Below are positions 16,561 through 25,867 of a stretch of DNA of 51,192 nucleotides, piece after piece. The notes under the pieces were generated by a model. The model saw nothing but the letters and a program-made list of their open reading frames with translations. It was not told where the DNA came from and made no database searches. Made by a program: the position numbers and the translations under genes. Numbering within the stretch: the first letter of the stretch is position 1; each line of letters begins with the position of its first letter. Source of the stretch: Phocaeicola sp. (GTDB lineage Bacteria > Bacteroidota > Bacteroidia > Bacteroidales > Bacteroidaceae); assembly GCA_022764505.1 (NCBI GenBank), contig JALEQJ010000005.1, positions 1 to 51,192 of the forward strand, read 5' to 3'.

Positions 16561-17199
16561 TTAGAAGCGGTAACCGAGGGTTAGTGAGGTCGTAGCAACT
16601 TTCACCCCTGTAGCAATTTCGTTGAAGTCTTTTCCGTAAGAGAGACCTACTACGAAATGTTTTCCTATCTCTGCATTCAAACCTACGTTCCAACCTATTT
16701 GAAATCTTTTGAATTGATTATATTCTATCTCACTGTTTGCGGGATCATCGAATAAATTGATACTCTTTTCTTCTTTCAAATTTCCTACCTTGGCTTTTAT
16801 CTTGGCTTTCGCTATAAGGTTTCCTCGTAATGTAAATCCTGCAAAAGGTAGCAGATGTATTTTCCCGTTCGGGAAAGAAATACGATATACCAAGTTTACA
16901 GGTGCTTTGAGAGATAGTAAATGAAATTTTATCTTGCTTTGGAATTCATTGATTTCAAGAGAGGCAGAGTCGTAGCAATACTGTAGACCCAATCCGGTTT
17001 CAAGGAACAGCGGAGTTTTGGGAGATAAGCTAAATGCTTTATTATACCCTATGGAACCGCCATTTTGTGATCCGGAATCTTGAAATTCAAAGTTGTTTAA
17101 TTGGAGATACAAGGTGTTCCAATTACGATTTTCTTGAGCCATTAAGCAGAATGGCATAAGGAATAAAATTCCCAAGAGACTGAATTTAAGTTTTTTCAT
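16561..17199 (-). CDS. Small outer-membrane beta-barrel protein
   Basis: A 212-residue exported protein. The signal peptide ends in CLMAQ (residue 22), the typical Ala-Gln site of Bacteroidetes. The mature part is a series of alternating amphipathic strands ending in LTLGYRF, whose terminal Phe fits recognition by the Bam complex. The pattern resembles the OMP_b-brl/PorT-like family of 8-strand barrels common in Bacteroidales. Its function is unknown. It lies 64 nt after murI on the same strand and is followed by a strong terminator. Confidence 0.8.
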   Translation of the reverse strand: MKKLKFSLLGILFLMPFCLMAQENRNWNTLYLQLNNFEFQDSGSQNGGSIGYNKAFSLSPKTPLFLETGLGLQYCYDSASLEINEFQSKIKFHLLSLKAPVNLVYRISFPNGKIHLLPFAGFTLRGNLIAKAKIKAKVGNLKEEKSINLFDDPANSEIEYNQFKRFQIGWNVGLNAEIGKHFVVGLSYGKDFNEIATGVKVATTSLTLGYRF

Positions 17200-17263
17200 A
17201 CGAATTGTTTTTTATGGATTAAAATATAATGTTGTGCGATGAATTTTCGCAGTTTGAGTATTC

Positions 17264-18115
17264 TTATTCCAAGTTGAGACTTTGTACCTCTACTTCGTAC
17301 TGTAAGAAAATAGAGGCAGATTCTTTAAATTTTTCTATGGATTCTGTGGTGAAGAACCGGCAATTCCCTTCTTTCCGGCAGTAGCGTTCTATTTCTGAGT
17401 GTCTGTGCAGGTAGTCTTCCAAACTTGTTGCTACATATTCTCCTTGTGCCACCAAGCGAATGTGCGATGGAGTATATTTACGGATTTTATCTATGAGTAG
17501 TGGATAGTGTGTACAGCCCAAGATAATGGTGTCTATGTCCGGGTCTTTGTCCAATAACTGTTGAATGTATTTTTGAACAAAGTAGTCTGCGCCAGCATTC
17601 TTGGCTTCTCCACTTTCTACCAGTGGTACCCATAGTGGACAGTCTTGGCTGCTTACGTTGAAGTGTGGATAGAGTTTCTCTACTTCCAAAGGGTAGGAGT
17701 AGGATTTTACAGTACCTGTAGTAGCAAGTAAACCTATATGTCCGTTTTTACTTAGAGAACCTATTACTTCTACGGTAGGACGTATTACACCCAAAACCCT
17801 TCTATCCGGTGCTATGTAAGGGAGATCTTTTTGTTGGATAGTGCGTAGTGCTTTGGCAGATGCTGTGTTGCAAGCTAAAATGACCAATGGACAGCCCATT
17901 TCAAATAGCTTCTTTACGGCTTGTAGTGTAAACTCATAAACTACCTCAAAGGAGCGTGTGCCATAGGGGGTACGTGCATTGTCTCCTAAGTAGATGTAGT
18001 CGTAATGCGGGAGCTTCTTTCTGATTTCGTTCAGGATAGTGAGTCCTCCGTAACCGGAGTCAAAAACACCTATGGCTCCTGCTTTCTCTAAAGGTAAAGG
18101 AAATGGCTGTTTCAT
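17264..18115 (-). CDS. murI: Glutamate racemase MurI
   Basis: Converts L- to D-glutamate for peptidoglycan. With the start at 18115 the protein is 283 residues, the normal length. GVFDSGYGGLT (Asp19, Ser20) and the two catalytic cysteine motifs LACNTASA (Cys82) and GCTHYPLL (Cys201) are all present. An in-frame ATG at 18187 would add 24 residues, but that segment contains the terminator of the upstream ompH gene (18146-18184), so I chose the internal ATG. It follows the bamA/ompH block and precedes a beta-barrel gene. Confidence 0.95.
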   Translation of the reverse strand: MKQPFPLPLEKAGAIGVFDSGYGGLTILNEIRKKLPHYDYIYLGDNARTPYGTRSFEVVYEFTLQAVKKLFEMGCPLVILACNTASAKALRTIQQKDLPYIAPDRRVLGVIRPTVEVIGSLSKNGHIGLLATTGTVKSYSYPLEVEKLYPHFNVSSQDCPLWVPLVESGEAKNAGADYFVQKYIQQLLDKDPDIDTIILGCTHYPLLIDKIRKYTPSHIRLVAQGEYVATSLEDYLHRHSEIERYCRKEGNCRFFTTESIEKFKESASIFLQYEVEVQSLNLE

Positions 18116-18145
18116 ATAAAGGTGTGGTTCATAGTGAACAAAAAA

Positions 18146-18184
18146 AAATCGGATTAAAGAGACATACGCCCTAAAATCCGATTT
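18146..18184 (-). terminator. Terminator after the bamA-ompH operon
   Basis: On the minus strand AAATCGGATT and AATCCGATTT form a 10-bp perfect stem with a 19-nt loop. The stem is followed at once by further T residues (18141-18145), making a textbook intrinsic terminator 33 nt after the ompH stop. Confidence 0.85.
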
Positions 18185-18216
18185 CAAAATCTTCCTTTGT
18201 TATAAAAAAGGGCTTC

Positions 18217-18753
18217 TTATTTGGTTACCGCTGCAGGTATAGTAGCTGTTAAGCTGATGCCCAATTTTGTTTTTATATCGTTTGTGATGTCTTTTACTTG
18301 TGTAGCATCTACGTAAGGAATTTCTGTTCTGTTCATGTCAAAAACGAAAGTATATCCTCCGCTTTTTCCTACAGCTTGCACTGTTTCTTCCAATTTTTTG
18401 AAGATAGGTTCCATCTTTTGTGCAGAGGCTTGTTGGAGTGCTTGTTGTGCATCGTATTGGAATTGTTGTGCTTTCGCAGAAAGTTCTTGCAGTTCTTTTT
18501 GACGGCGTTCTTTGATGTTTTCCGGAAGTTTGTCCTGTTCTTGTTGGAACTCTGCCAATTTCTTATTGAATTCTTCTCCGGCACGACCCAATTCTCCTTC
18601 GTATTGCTTTTGCATATCTTGGAGTTCTGTTTGTGCTTTTGTGTATTCTGGCATCAAAGGAATAATTTCCGAAGATTTGAACACACCGAATTTTTGTGCG
18701 AAAACGCTCATAGGAAGTACGAGCAATAGTAAAAGGGTAATTTTCTTCAACAT
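18217..18753 (-). CDS. OmpH/Skp-family periplasmic chaperone (copy 2)
   Basis: A 178-residue protein. The start at 18753 is chosen because it opens directly with a signal peptide (MLKKITLLLLLVLPMSVFAQ); an upstream in-frame ATG at 18861 would bury that signal and overlap the previous gene. After a short beta segment (KFGVFKSSEIIPLMPEY) comes a long charged coiled coil (about residues 40-115, rich in Gln/Glu/Lys), then the C-terminal strands, as in Skp. Skp chaperones hold unfolded outer-membrane proteins on the way to Bam. It is the last gene of the operon, after another ompH and bamA. Confidence 0.9.
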   Translation of the reverse strand: MLKKITLLLLLVLPMSVFAQKFGVFKSSEIIPLMPEYTKAQTELQDMQKQYEGELGRAGEEFNKKLAEFQQEQDKLPENIKERRQKELQELSAKAQQFQYDAQQALQQASAQKMEPIFKKLEETVQAVGKSGGYTFVFDMNRTEIPYVDATQVKDITNDIKTKLGISLTATIPAAVTK

Positions 18754-18823
18754 AATGTTTCTTATTTTACTTGTCTTGTTTATAATCAAATGTTTATTAC
18801 TGTTTGTGGGCAAATGTAGAAGA

Positions 18824-19339
18824 TTATTTTGAAACTCCCAACACTTGTAGTACTTCTGCACTGATGTCTATGCGTGGTGATGCGAAGATAAGGCTTTGAG
18901 CAGAGGCACGGTCTATCACCAAGTCGTAACCTTTTTGGGTGGCAATGATTTTTACAGCTTCATAAACCTTGTCTTGTAGAGGTTCTATCAGTTCTTGGCG
19001 TTTCTTTTGTATTTCTCCTTCCGGACCAAAGTATTTGTTGCGTAGTTCTGCTACCTGCTTTTCTTTGTTTACGATGGCTGTTTCTTTTGCACTGCGTTGA
19101 GCTTCTGTTAATCTGGAGGCTGTTTGTTGGTATTCTTGATAGAGCGTCTTGGCAGATTGTGTCTGTGCTTCTATTTCTGTTTGCCATTGTTTAGCCAAAG
19201 TTTCTATTTGCGCATTTGCACGTTCGTAAGCCGGGATTTTTCCCATAATGTACTCCATATCTATAAGTGCATAGCGTTGTGCACCGGCACCTACACAGAT
19301 GCCGAGTACGAAAAGTGTAGTAAGTAATAATTTCTTCAT
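18824..19339 (-). CDS. OmpH/Skp-family periplasmic chaperone (copy 1)
   Basis: A 171-residue Skp-like protein: signal peptide ending GAGAQ (residue 20), a first strand RYALIDMEYIMGKIP, a coiled coil at about residues 45-115 rich in Gln/Ala/Glu/Lys, and the C-terminal strand motif YDLVIDRASAQSLIF. It lies 23 nt after bamA and 70 nt before a second, diverged ompH. Two adjacent ompH genes after bamA are usual in Bacteroidales. It should deliver unfolded outer-membrane proteins to BamA. Confidence 0.92.
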   Translation of the reverse strand: MKKLLLTTLFVLGICVGAGAQRYALIDMEYIMGKIPAYERANAQIETLAKQWQTEIEAQTQSAKTLYQEYQQTASRLTEAQRSAKETAIVNKEKQVAELRNKYFGPEGEIQKKRQELIEPLQDKVYEAVKIIATQKGYDLVIDRASAQSLIFASPRIDISAEVLQVLGVSK

Positions 19340-19362
19340 TTTTGTAGTTTATGTGTTTGTGA

Positions 19363-22008
19363 TTAAAATTCTTGTCCGATGATGAAGTGGAACTGACTGC
19401 CACTGGGAGATGAAGAGTTCTGTACCTTGTCAAATCCGTATGCCCAGTCTATCCCCATCATACCAATCATAGGAAGGAAGATACGTACACCTACACCTGC
19501 AGAGCGTTTTAGTTGGAAAGGATTAAAGTTGCCTACTTTGTTCCAAGCATTTCCTGCTTCTACGAAACCTAATGCGTAGATACTGGTAGAGTTTTCCAGC
19601 ATAATAGGGTAGCGTAATTCTGCTCCTAAGCGCATATAAGCATAACCTTCTCCACCTCCATAAGGCGTGAGTGAACCATTTTCGTATCCACGTAGTGCGA
19701 TGGTTTCCGATGCGTAGTTATAACTATATCCGGACATTCCATCTCCTCCCATATAGAAAGTACCGAATGGAGAACGTTTGTATTTGTTGTAGTGTCCCAA
19801 GAGCCCGAATTCTACACGTGTCATAATCACAGGTGTTTTCTTAATTTCTGCGAGGGCGGTGTAGGACTTGAATTTGAATTTCCATTTGTGGTATTCTATC
19901 CAGCGGAACATATTGGCGGCATCGTCGTAATTGTTCTTGCCGTAGGTAGAATAGTCCTTCTTACTGAAAAGCGAGTAAGGAGGAGTGGCTTGTACAGAAA
20001 GACTAAATTCTGAACCATAACGTGGGAATATAGGGTTGTCTATAGAATTTCTTGCCAATGTGAGCGAGAGGTTCAAGTCATTGGCAGAACCTGTAGTAAG
20101 GTATTGTCCATTGTTCAGCAGAATGTAGAGGTATCTCCATTCTTTGAGCATAAAGTGCTGATAAGAGAGCTGTGCAGAAAGCGTGAAATAGTCATCCGGC
20201 CAGCGTAGACGTTTCCCCCAACCGATACCGAGTGAGAGTACCTTCATAGATTTATCCGGGTCGTAATAATTGCTATAGTTATTGTAGCCGTAGTTGTTGT
20301 ACATACCATAACCGCCATAAAGACTGTTCAGACCACGGATATAGTTGTCATTATAGTATCTGCTGCTTACGTCTGTTTGGATAGAGTAAGAAGCCGATAT
20401 TGAAAGTGAGTTTGGACGTTTTCCTCCGAACCAAGGATCCAAGAATGATACACTGTAAGACTGGAAGTAGCGACCATTGGTTTGTGCACTCAGTGTGAGA
20501 GTCTCACCATCTCCTTGTGGAAGGATTCCTCTACGATTTTTGTTTTTTCCCAAAAGGTTTGCCATAGAGAAATTGGTAAACTTGAGACTGGCTTTTCCTA
20601 TGATACCGGTTTGTCCCCAACCTGCCGAAAACTCTATTTGGTCATTGGCTTTGGATTCCAATCCCCAGCCGATGTCTACTGTTCCATTGGAGTAGTCCGG
20701 CTTAATATCGTACTTTATAGCTTCCGGATTGAAGTGTCCCATTTGTGCTATTTCACGATAAGAACGTTCCACCGCATCTTTACTGAAAAGATCGCCCGGA
20801 CGTGTACGCAATTCTCTGCGGAGTACGTGTTCGTACAAACGATCGTTTCCCAAGATACTTACCTTATTTATAGTAGCTTGTGGTCCTTCTACGATACGCA
20901 TCTCCAAGTCTATGGAATCTCCATCTACATTTACTTCTACAGGGTCTAAGTGATAGAATACGTAACCTCTGTTATAGTAGTTGTTTCCTATAGCATCTTC
21001 ATCGCTTACAGTGCGTTGCGTTAGGAGTTTTTGGTTGTAGACATCTCCTTTTTTCATTTGGAGTTGCTCTGCCAGTAAATCTGTAGGATATACAGTATTT
21101 CCTACCCAAGAAATGTTTCTGAGGTAGTAACGTTGTCCTTCGTTTATTTTGAGATAGACATTTACGCTTTTTTCATCGTGTGCGCTTACAGAGTCTTCTT
21201 CTATGTACGCATCTCTATATCCTAACTCATTGTACTTGTCTATGATGAGTTGCTTATCTTCTTCGTACTTCTCTGCTATGAACTTCTTGGTTTTGAAGAT
21301 GTTTTTGAGCTTGTTCTTCTCATTGGTTTTCTTCATCACACTTTTTATTTTCTTATCGGAGAGTACGTTGTTTCCTTCTATTTGGATAGACTGTACTTTG
21401 ATTTTTTCCTTTTTGTCTATGGCTATGTCTACATAGACCTGCTCGGTATTTTGTGGATCTGTCCGTTCTGTGATGAGCACTTCTGCGTTCTTAAATCCCT
21501 TATCGTCAAAATAGCGTTTGATGAGGAGTTTCGCACGGTCTATGAGGTTAGGTGTGATTTGACTGCCTTTTCCTAAACCTATTTTTCCATTGAGATCATC
21601 TCTTTCTCCCTTTTTTACACCACTGATGGTAAAGTCTGTGATGCGTGGACGTTGTTTTAGCTGTATGATGAGGTCTACTTTCTCTCCTTCTATCTTGTCT
21701 GCTAAAATTTTTACATCGGAGAAAAGCCCGTTTTTCCAATATCGTTTGATGGCTTCTGTGATGTCATCTCCTGGCAGATCTATCTTTTGACCTATAGACA
21801 AACCGGAGATACCTATGAGTACAAAGTCTTCATAGCCTTTTACGCCTTCTACCTTGATACTGCGTATTTCGCAACGTTTTGGAGTAGAAGTATAGAGAAT
21901 ATCGGGAACATCTTCAGAATGGGCTTCTTGTGCCGTAGCCATATGAGGAACTATTGTTCCTGCCATACTGAGACTTAAACATAAGAGTAGGGGAAATTTA
22001 TATCTCAT
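19363..22008 (-). CDS. bamA: Outer membrane assembly factor BamA
   Basis: Central subunit of the Bam complex, which folds beta-barrel proteins into the outer membrane. Of its 881 residues, a signal peptide ends near residue 26 (MATAQ), five POTRA-type repeats span roughly 45-455 (for example VKGYEDFVLIGISGLSIGQKI), and an Omp85 barrel follows with GRGYENGSLTPYGGG-like RG(Y/F) loop residues at ALRGYENGSL. It ends in HFIIGQEF, a proper aromatic C-terminus. A Tyr/Asn-rich insert (YGGYGMYNNYGYNNYSNYY) lies in one barrel loop. It starts 2 nt after uppS ends, followed by ompH genes. Confidence 0.97.
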   Translation of the reverse strand: MRYKFPLLLCLSLSMAGTIVPHMATAQEAHSEDVPDILYTSTPKRCEIRSIKVEGVKGYEDFVLIGISGLSIGQKIDLPGDDITEAIKRYWKNGLFSDVKILADKIEGEKVDLIIQLKQRPRITDFTISGVKKGERDDLNGKIGLGKGSQITPNLIDRAKLLIKRYFDDKGFKNAEVLITERTDPQNTEQVYVDIAIDKKEKIKVQSIQIEGNNVLSDKKIKSVMKKTNEKNKLKNIFKTKKFIAEKYEEDKQLIIDKYNELGYRDAYIEEDSVSAHDEKSVNVYLKINEGQRYYLRNISWVGNTVYPTDLLAEQLQMKKGDVYNQKLLTQRTVSDEDAIGNNYYNRGYVFYHLDPVEVNVDGDSIDLEMRIVEGPQATINKVSILGNDRLYEHVLRRELRTRPGDLFSKDAVERSYREIAQMGHFNPEAIKYDIKPDYSNGTVDIGWGLESKANDQIEFSAGWGQTGIIGKASLKFTNFSMANLLGKNKNRRGILPQGDGETLTLSAQTNGRYFQSYSVSFLDPWFGGKRPNSLSISASYSIQTDVSSRYYNDNYIRGLNSLYGGYGMYNNYGYNNYSNYYDPDKSMKVLSLGIGWGKRLRWPDDYFTLSAQLSYQHFMLKEWRYLYILLNNGQYLTTGSANDLNLSLTLARNSIDNPIFPRYGSEFSLSVQATPPYSLFSKKDYSTYGKNNYDDAANMFRWIEYHKWKFKFKSYTALAEIKKTPVIMTRVEFGLLGHYNKYKRSPFGTFYMGGDGMSGYSYNYASETIALRGYENGSLTPYGGGEGYAYMRLGAELRYPIMLENSTSIYALGFVEAGNAWNKVGNFNPFQLKRSAGVGVRIFLPMIGMMGIDWAYGFDKVQNSSSPSGSQFHFIIGQEF

Positions 22009-22010
22009 AA

Positions 22011-22742
22011 CTATAATTGTTCGCTGGTTTTTCCATAGCGTCTTTCACGCTGTTGGTACTCATAAATAGCTTGATGCAAGGCTTCTGCTCCGAAATCCGG
22101 CCAATAAGTATCGCAAAAATAAAGTTCGGAGTAGGCGTGTTGCCACATTAGATAGTTGCTCAAACGTATTTCTCCTCCTGTTCTGATGAGGAGATCCGGA
22201 TCCGGCATATATTGCGTAGCCAAGTGCTTGTCTACGCACCGGTCGTCTATATCTTCTATGCGTAGTTTTCCTTCTTTTGCTTCTATAGCAATGTGTTTGA
22301 CAGCCTCTACTATTTCCCATTTAGAAGAATAGCTGAGTGCCAATGTTACGCACATACCTGTATTGACGGAAGTGCGTTCTATGCACTGCTGTAGTCTGGT
22401 TTGTACAGCTTGTGGTAGTCGTTCTATATCTCCTATGACACGCATACTTACATTGTTCTTCATAAAGATTTCCTCTTCTATGGAGTTCAGCAGTAGGGTC
22501 ATAAGGGCGGTTACTTCTTCTTCCGGTCTGTTCCAGTTTTCTACAGAAAAAGTATAGAGTGTGAGGTATTTGATACCTATTTGGGCTGCTGCTTCGGTAA
22601 CTATGCGCATAGCTTCTGCGCCTGCTTCGTGTCCTGCCGAGCGTGGTTTTCCTTGTCTTTTTGCCCATCTTCCGTTTCCGTCCATAATGACAGATACGTG
22701 GGTGGGTATGCGTTTGGGGTCTATCTTTTCTAAGTAACTCAT
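22011..22742 (-). CDS. uppS: Isoprenyl transferase (undecaprenyl diphosphate synthase)
   Basis: Makes the C55 undecaprenyl diphosphate carrier from farnesyl diphosphate and isopentenyl diphosphate for peptidoglycan and O-antigen synthesis. The 243-residue protein has the cis-prenyltransferase motifs [12 protein letters not shown] (catalytic Asp21), [13 protein letters not shown], and [19 protein letters not shown] near the C-terminus, with the expected length. It lies between a lipoprotein gene (18 nt) and bamA (2 nt). Its product would also serve the polysaccharide cluster at the end of the window. Confidence 0.97.
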   Translation of the reverse strand: MSYLEKIDPKRIPTHVSVIMDGNGRWAKRQGKPRSAGHEAGAEAMRIVTEAAAQIGIKYLTLYTFSVENWNRPEEEVTALMTLLLNSIEEEIFMKNNVSMRVIGDIERLPQAVQTRLQQCIERTSVNTGMCVTLALSYSSKWEIVEAVKHIAIEAKEGKLRIEDIDDRCVDKHLATQYMPDPDLLIRTGGEIRLSNYLMWQHAYSELYFCDTYWPDFGAEALHQAIYEYQQRERRYGKTSEQL

Positions 22743-22760
22743 AGTTGTTTTTCTTCGTTA

Positions 22761-24140
22761 TTACCAAATAGGTTGGAAACCCAATTTGTTCACTCTTGCT
22801 CTGGAAAGTTTGCCATTCCCCCAAATTATCCAAATGTAGTGTTGGGCATCTACGGTAGAAGCAAAACTGCGTTCGCTTTCTGCGTAGAATGTAGGTACTG
22901 TACCGGGGAAAGTCCATTGTGTGGCGGTTTCTTTCTTCCAAGTCAATCCTTGATCTATAGAAGTGAAGAATGTGCTGAAGGCACTTTGTTCTCCGTCTGT
23001 AGATTCTCCACCGAAAGCTATGTTTACACCATCGTAGAGATGTACCTGAATGCCGTGAAGATGGGGTAGGGAAGCTGAGCTGTTATTGCTCAAAGCATTC
23101 CACGCACGCTCGTTGTTAAGGCGCAGTGCAATGGAAGTAGTCTTATTTTTCTCTGTCGTGTAGGCTATGAGCAAGCGTTGCAACTGTGTGTTGTAAGGCA
23201 ATGTTTGTACGGAACTATGGATACAAGTGGTAGCGGTGATTCCTTGCAGTGGAGTAGTGTCTGCTATCCATTTTCCTGCGGACCAACTACCGGAACCTTC
23301 TTCTGTGATAGCATATAATATAGGAGTATCTCCTTCTGTCCCTGCTATGAGTTGTTTCAAAGTAGGAAGACCTGCCGGTGTTTCTTCGTTTACAGTCTTA
23401 CCATCACTACTGTATAATTTTCCTTTCGCCAAGAAATAGGCTTTTCCCTGCCATTTTATAAGGGAGTAGGGATTGGTTTCTGTAGGGAGTGATAATATAC
23501 TCCACGCATTGGGAACTCCTTTTGTCGGGGTCATTACTTGTGCTACGGGTGTGTTTCCTTGTTTTCCCATCACGAAAAGGGTATTTTCTAAGCTGATAGC
23601 TTTAATGGGGGTCATACCTGTGGCACTATCATAGTGTTTCCAAGTTATGGCGTCAGGATCTTGTTGATGTACAAGGATATTGACGGTATACGGCTTTCCT
23701 TTTATACCATTGACAGTGTGTACCTGAATATGCTGTGGAATAGTGAAGTCTATAGAATCTGTAGAGATATAAAGGGTATCTTTATATCCGGTTTTGCTCC
23801 ACTTTTTATAAGTAATGTAAGAAGTATCTCCGGTTATTTTTGCCAAGACTTTGCTTATATTCACCCCTTTGGGCAGTGAGTCTTTGTTTTCTATAGTACG
23901 TGTCAGTTGGTCTATAGAAAAAACATATTTAGAACAGTTTATGGTGTCTGTATATACGCTGTCTTTTCCTGCTTTGTCTTTTCCTGTTTTGGTTATCTTC
24001 AATGTCCCGATGGAAAAGTGTGTGATACTGGTATCTCTACTGTATGTTATTTCTCCCTCTTCTCCACCTTTTAAGCAAGAGCTCATACCCAGTGCTACAG
24101 CACCGAGTAGAAGTATGGACGGTAGTAACTTTATTTTCAT
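22761..24140 (-). CDS. Lipoprotein with DUF6242-like N-terminus and sialidase/kelch-like repeats
   Basis: A 459-residue lipoprotein (signal to Cys21, lipobox MSSC). The N-terminal part (about residues 35-150: ITHFSIGTLKITKTG, KYVFSIDQLTRTIENKDSLP) resembles the Ig-like DUF6242 region found in Bacteroidales lipoproteins. The rest has repeated Trp-containing beta blades (for example ITWKHYDSATGM and TSIDQGLTWKKETA, the second like an Asp-box) and suggests a beta propeller. No sialidase catalytic residues are evident. It is the first gene of the operon containing uppS, bamA and ompH. Function unknown; the assignment is by pattern only. Confidence 0.72.
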   Translation of the reverse strand: MKIKLLPSILLLGAVALGMSSCLKGGEEGEITYSRDTSITHFSIGTLKITKTGKDKAGKDSVYTDTINCSKYVFSIDQLTRTIENKDSLPKGVNISKVLAKITGDTSYITYKKWSKTGYKDTLYISTDSIDFTIPQHIQVHTVNGIKGKPYTVNILVHQQDPDAITWKHYDSATGMTPIKAISLENTLFVMGKQGNTPVAQVMTPTKGVPNAWSILSLPTETNPYSLIKWQGKAYFLAKGKLYSSDGKTVNEETPAGLPTLKQLIAGTEGDTPILYAITEEGSGSWSAGKWIADTTPLQGITATTCIHSSVQTLPYNTQLQRLLIAYTTEKNKTTSIALRLNNERAWNALSNNSSASLPHLHGIQVHLYDGVNIAFGGESTDGEQSAFSTFFTSIDQGLTWKKETATQWTFPGTVPTFYAESERSFASTVDAQHYIWIIWGNGKLSRARVNKLGFQPIW

Positions 24141-24167
24141 TGTCTACAGAATGTCTTTTATAAAGGG

Positions 24168-24175
24168 CAAAAATA
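24168..24175 (-). promoter_or_regulatory. Candidate -7 box of the lipoprotein-uppS-bamA-ompH operon
   Basis: TATTTTTG on the minus strand matches TAnnTTTG and lies 27 nt before the lipoprotein start codon. No clear -33 TTG is seen. Confidence 0.5.
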
Positions 24176-24412
24176 GGAAGTTTTTTTGGCGTAGCGTTAT
24201 ATTTCATTGAGTTTTATGGAAAATTAGGCTTGCTTTGATAGCGTCTGTGTTAAGCCGGGTAGCTTTAATTTATATTCTCTTGTAAATTAGTAGAAAACGG
24301 GGAAAATGAAGTTGTGATTTTCACAACTTAAATAGACGAATCTCTTCTTCCTACTATCGCTATAGTTCCTGCTTTTGATAAGGTATGTTTGCTACGCTGA
24401 TAGCATTATAAC

Positions 24413-24491
24413 GCTATCGTGGTAGCAAGGCTTCTTATCGTGATAGCAAGCCTTGCTATGAACACCCCTCTTACAGAGGCTGTGAGAGGGG
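24413..24491. repeat. Palindrome-rich dispersed repeat, copy 1, with a strong hairpin
   Basis: The first 33 nt (24413-24445) match 41078-41110 with a single difference. TAGCAAGGC (24423-24431) pairs with GCCTTGCTA (24450-24458), and TAGCAAG-C-CTTGCTA (24444-24458) is itself a palindrome. A separate hairpin at 24465-24491 has a 12-bp stem (one G-T pair) and a 3-nt loop. The region between queA and the lipoprotein promoter (24176-24575) holds nothing else I can identify. Confidence 0.7.
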
Positions 24492-24575
24492 TAAATGAAG
24501 GGATTGGGAATGAGAGTTTAGGAGAGACAGTATTGTTAAAATGCGAAGGTCTGACTGTTTGAATTTCTCTTCTTT

Positions 24576-25793
24576 TTAAGGAATAAGCAGGGAGGAATCT
24601 CCATAGCTGAGGAAGCGGAAATCGTGTTGTAGTGCATAATCGTAGATACGTTTCCAGTCTCCGTTCAAGAACGCAGACACTAAGAGTAGGAGAGTGCTTT
24701 GTGGTTGATGGAAATTCGTGATGATTTTCTGCACGATACGAAATTCATACCCCGGTGCGATGATGATTTGTGTTCCCAAGTGTAGAGCGTGTAGTTCGTG
24801 CCGTGTCAGGTAGTCTATGATAGCTTGGAGTGCATCTATGGTAGATAATTGGTGATGTTCTTCGTAGGCTACCCATTGTGGTACGCAGAGTTCTTCCTCT
24901 TGTGTATCTGTGTGTGTATGCAGATAAGCACCTATGTGATACAGGCTTTCCAAAGTTCGTACAGATGTGGTTCCCACAGCAGTGGCTTTTCCTCCGTGTG
25001 CTATGAGTTTATCTATGAAATTTTTGGAAACGGAAATGTACTCTATGTGCATCTCGTGTTCGCCTATTTCTTCGGATTTTACAGGTTTGAAAGTTCCTGC
25101 ACCTACGTGTAGTGTAACTTCTCCTATGTCCACTCCTTTATCTCGCAGTGCTTGGAGGGTATCCTCTGTGAAATGCAGTCCTGCTGTAGGTGCTGCTACA
25201 GACCCTTCTATTTTGGAATACACAGTTTGATAAGTTTGTTTATCTTTCTCTTCTGTATCTCTATTAAGGTAGGGAGGAATGGGCAATTCTCCGAAGATTT
25301 GTAAGATTTCTCCGAAAGTTATTTGTTCATTATCCCACGTAAATCTGATCTTATGGGCTGTCTCTGTTTGTCCTACTCGCTCTATGCAGAGTGTAAAGAT
25401 TTCTTCTCCTTTTGTGATGGTAGCAGAGAGTGTGCCCTCTTTCCATTTTTTTGCATTCCCTATCAGACAAAGCCATTCTACAGAGTTCGTTTGAGCGAAG
25501 TTGAGGCTATAGTCGTGTGGAGCAAACGGTTCTAAACAGAAAATCTCGATCAAGGCTCCTGTTTCTTTTCTGAAGAACATACGAGCCTGAATGACTCTGG
25601 TATTATTGAATACCAATAATTCTCCCTTGTCTATGAAGTGAGGAAGTGCAGTGAAGCGTTGCTCTTCTATCTGTCCGCTTTTGTAAATGAGCAGTTTGGA
25701 CTGATCTCGTTGTGGTAATGGATACTTGGCTATCCGTTCTTCCGGAAGTGGATAGGTGTAATCTTCTATGCGAATGTGTTTGGGGTGAATCAT
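24576..25793 (-). CDS. queA: tRNA preQ1(34) S-adenosylmethionine ribosyltransferase-isomerase QueA
   Basis: Transfers and isomerises the ribosyl part of SAM onto preQ1 in tRNA, giving epoxyqueuosine. With the start at 25793 it has 405 residues, somewhat longer than the enterobacterial enzyme, as is usual in Bacteroidales. QueA motifs are present: YPLPEERIAKYPLPQRDQSKLL, GSVAAPTAGLHFT, LHVGAGTFKPV and NFHQPQSTLLLLVSAF. The ATG at 25823 is rejected because it falls inside the rnf terminator hairpin. It stands alone on its strand after the rnf operon. No other queuosine genes are in view. Confidence 0.95.
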   Translation of the reverse strand: MIHPKHIRIEDYTYPLPEERIAKYPLPQRDQSKLLIYKSGQIEEQRFTALPHFIDKGELLVFNNTRVIQARMFFRKETGALIEIFCLEPFAPHDYSLNFAQTNSVEWLCLIGNAKKWKEGTLSATITKGEEIFTLCIERVGQTETAHKIRFTWDNEQITFGEILQIFGELPIPPYLNRDTEEKDKQTYQTVYSKIEGSVAAPTAGLHFTEDTLQALRDKGVDIGEVTLHVGAGTFKPVKSEEIGEHEMHIEYISVSKNFIDKLIAHGGKATAVGTTSVRTLESLYHIGAYLHTHTDTQEEELCVPQWVAYEEHHQLSTIDALQAIIDYLTRHELHALHLGTQIIIAPGYEFRIVQKIITNFHQPQSTLLLLVSAFLNGDWKRIYDYALQHDFRFLSYGDSSLLIP

Positions 25794-25809
25794 AATCGTT
25801 TGTATATAA

Positions 25810-25850
25810 AACAGCTGTGCCAATGAGAGTACTATATTGGCACAGCTGTT
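25810..25850 (-). terminator. Terminator of the rnf operon
   Basis: A 14-bp perfect stem (AACAGCTGTGCCAA / TTGGCACAGCTGTT) with a 13-nt loop and a short T run on the minus strand, 17 nt after the rnfA stop. Confidence 0.85.
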
Positions 25851-25867
25851 CTGTTATGAGATGAAAA

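Noticed and set aside
16345-16584. 79-codon plus-strand frame between the heme operon and the barrel gene
   Set aside because: It lies over the dispersed repeat and terminator and overlaps the 3' end of an exported protein gene.
24465-24491. Intrinsic terminator for queA
   Set aside because: The stem is strong, but neither strand has a T run after it and it is 85 nt past the stop; listed only as part of the repeat.
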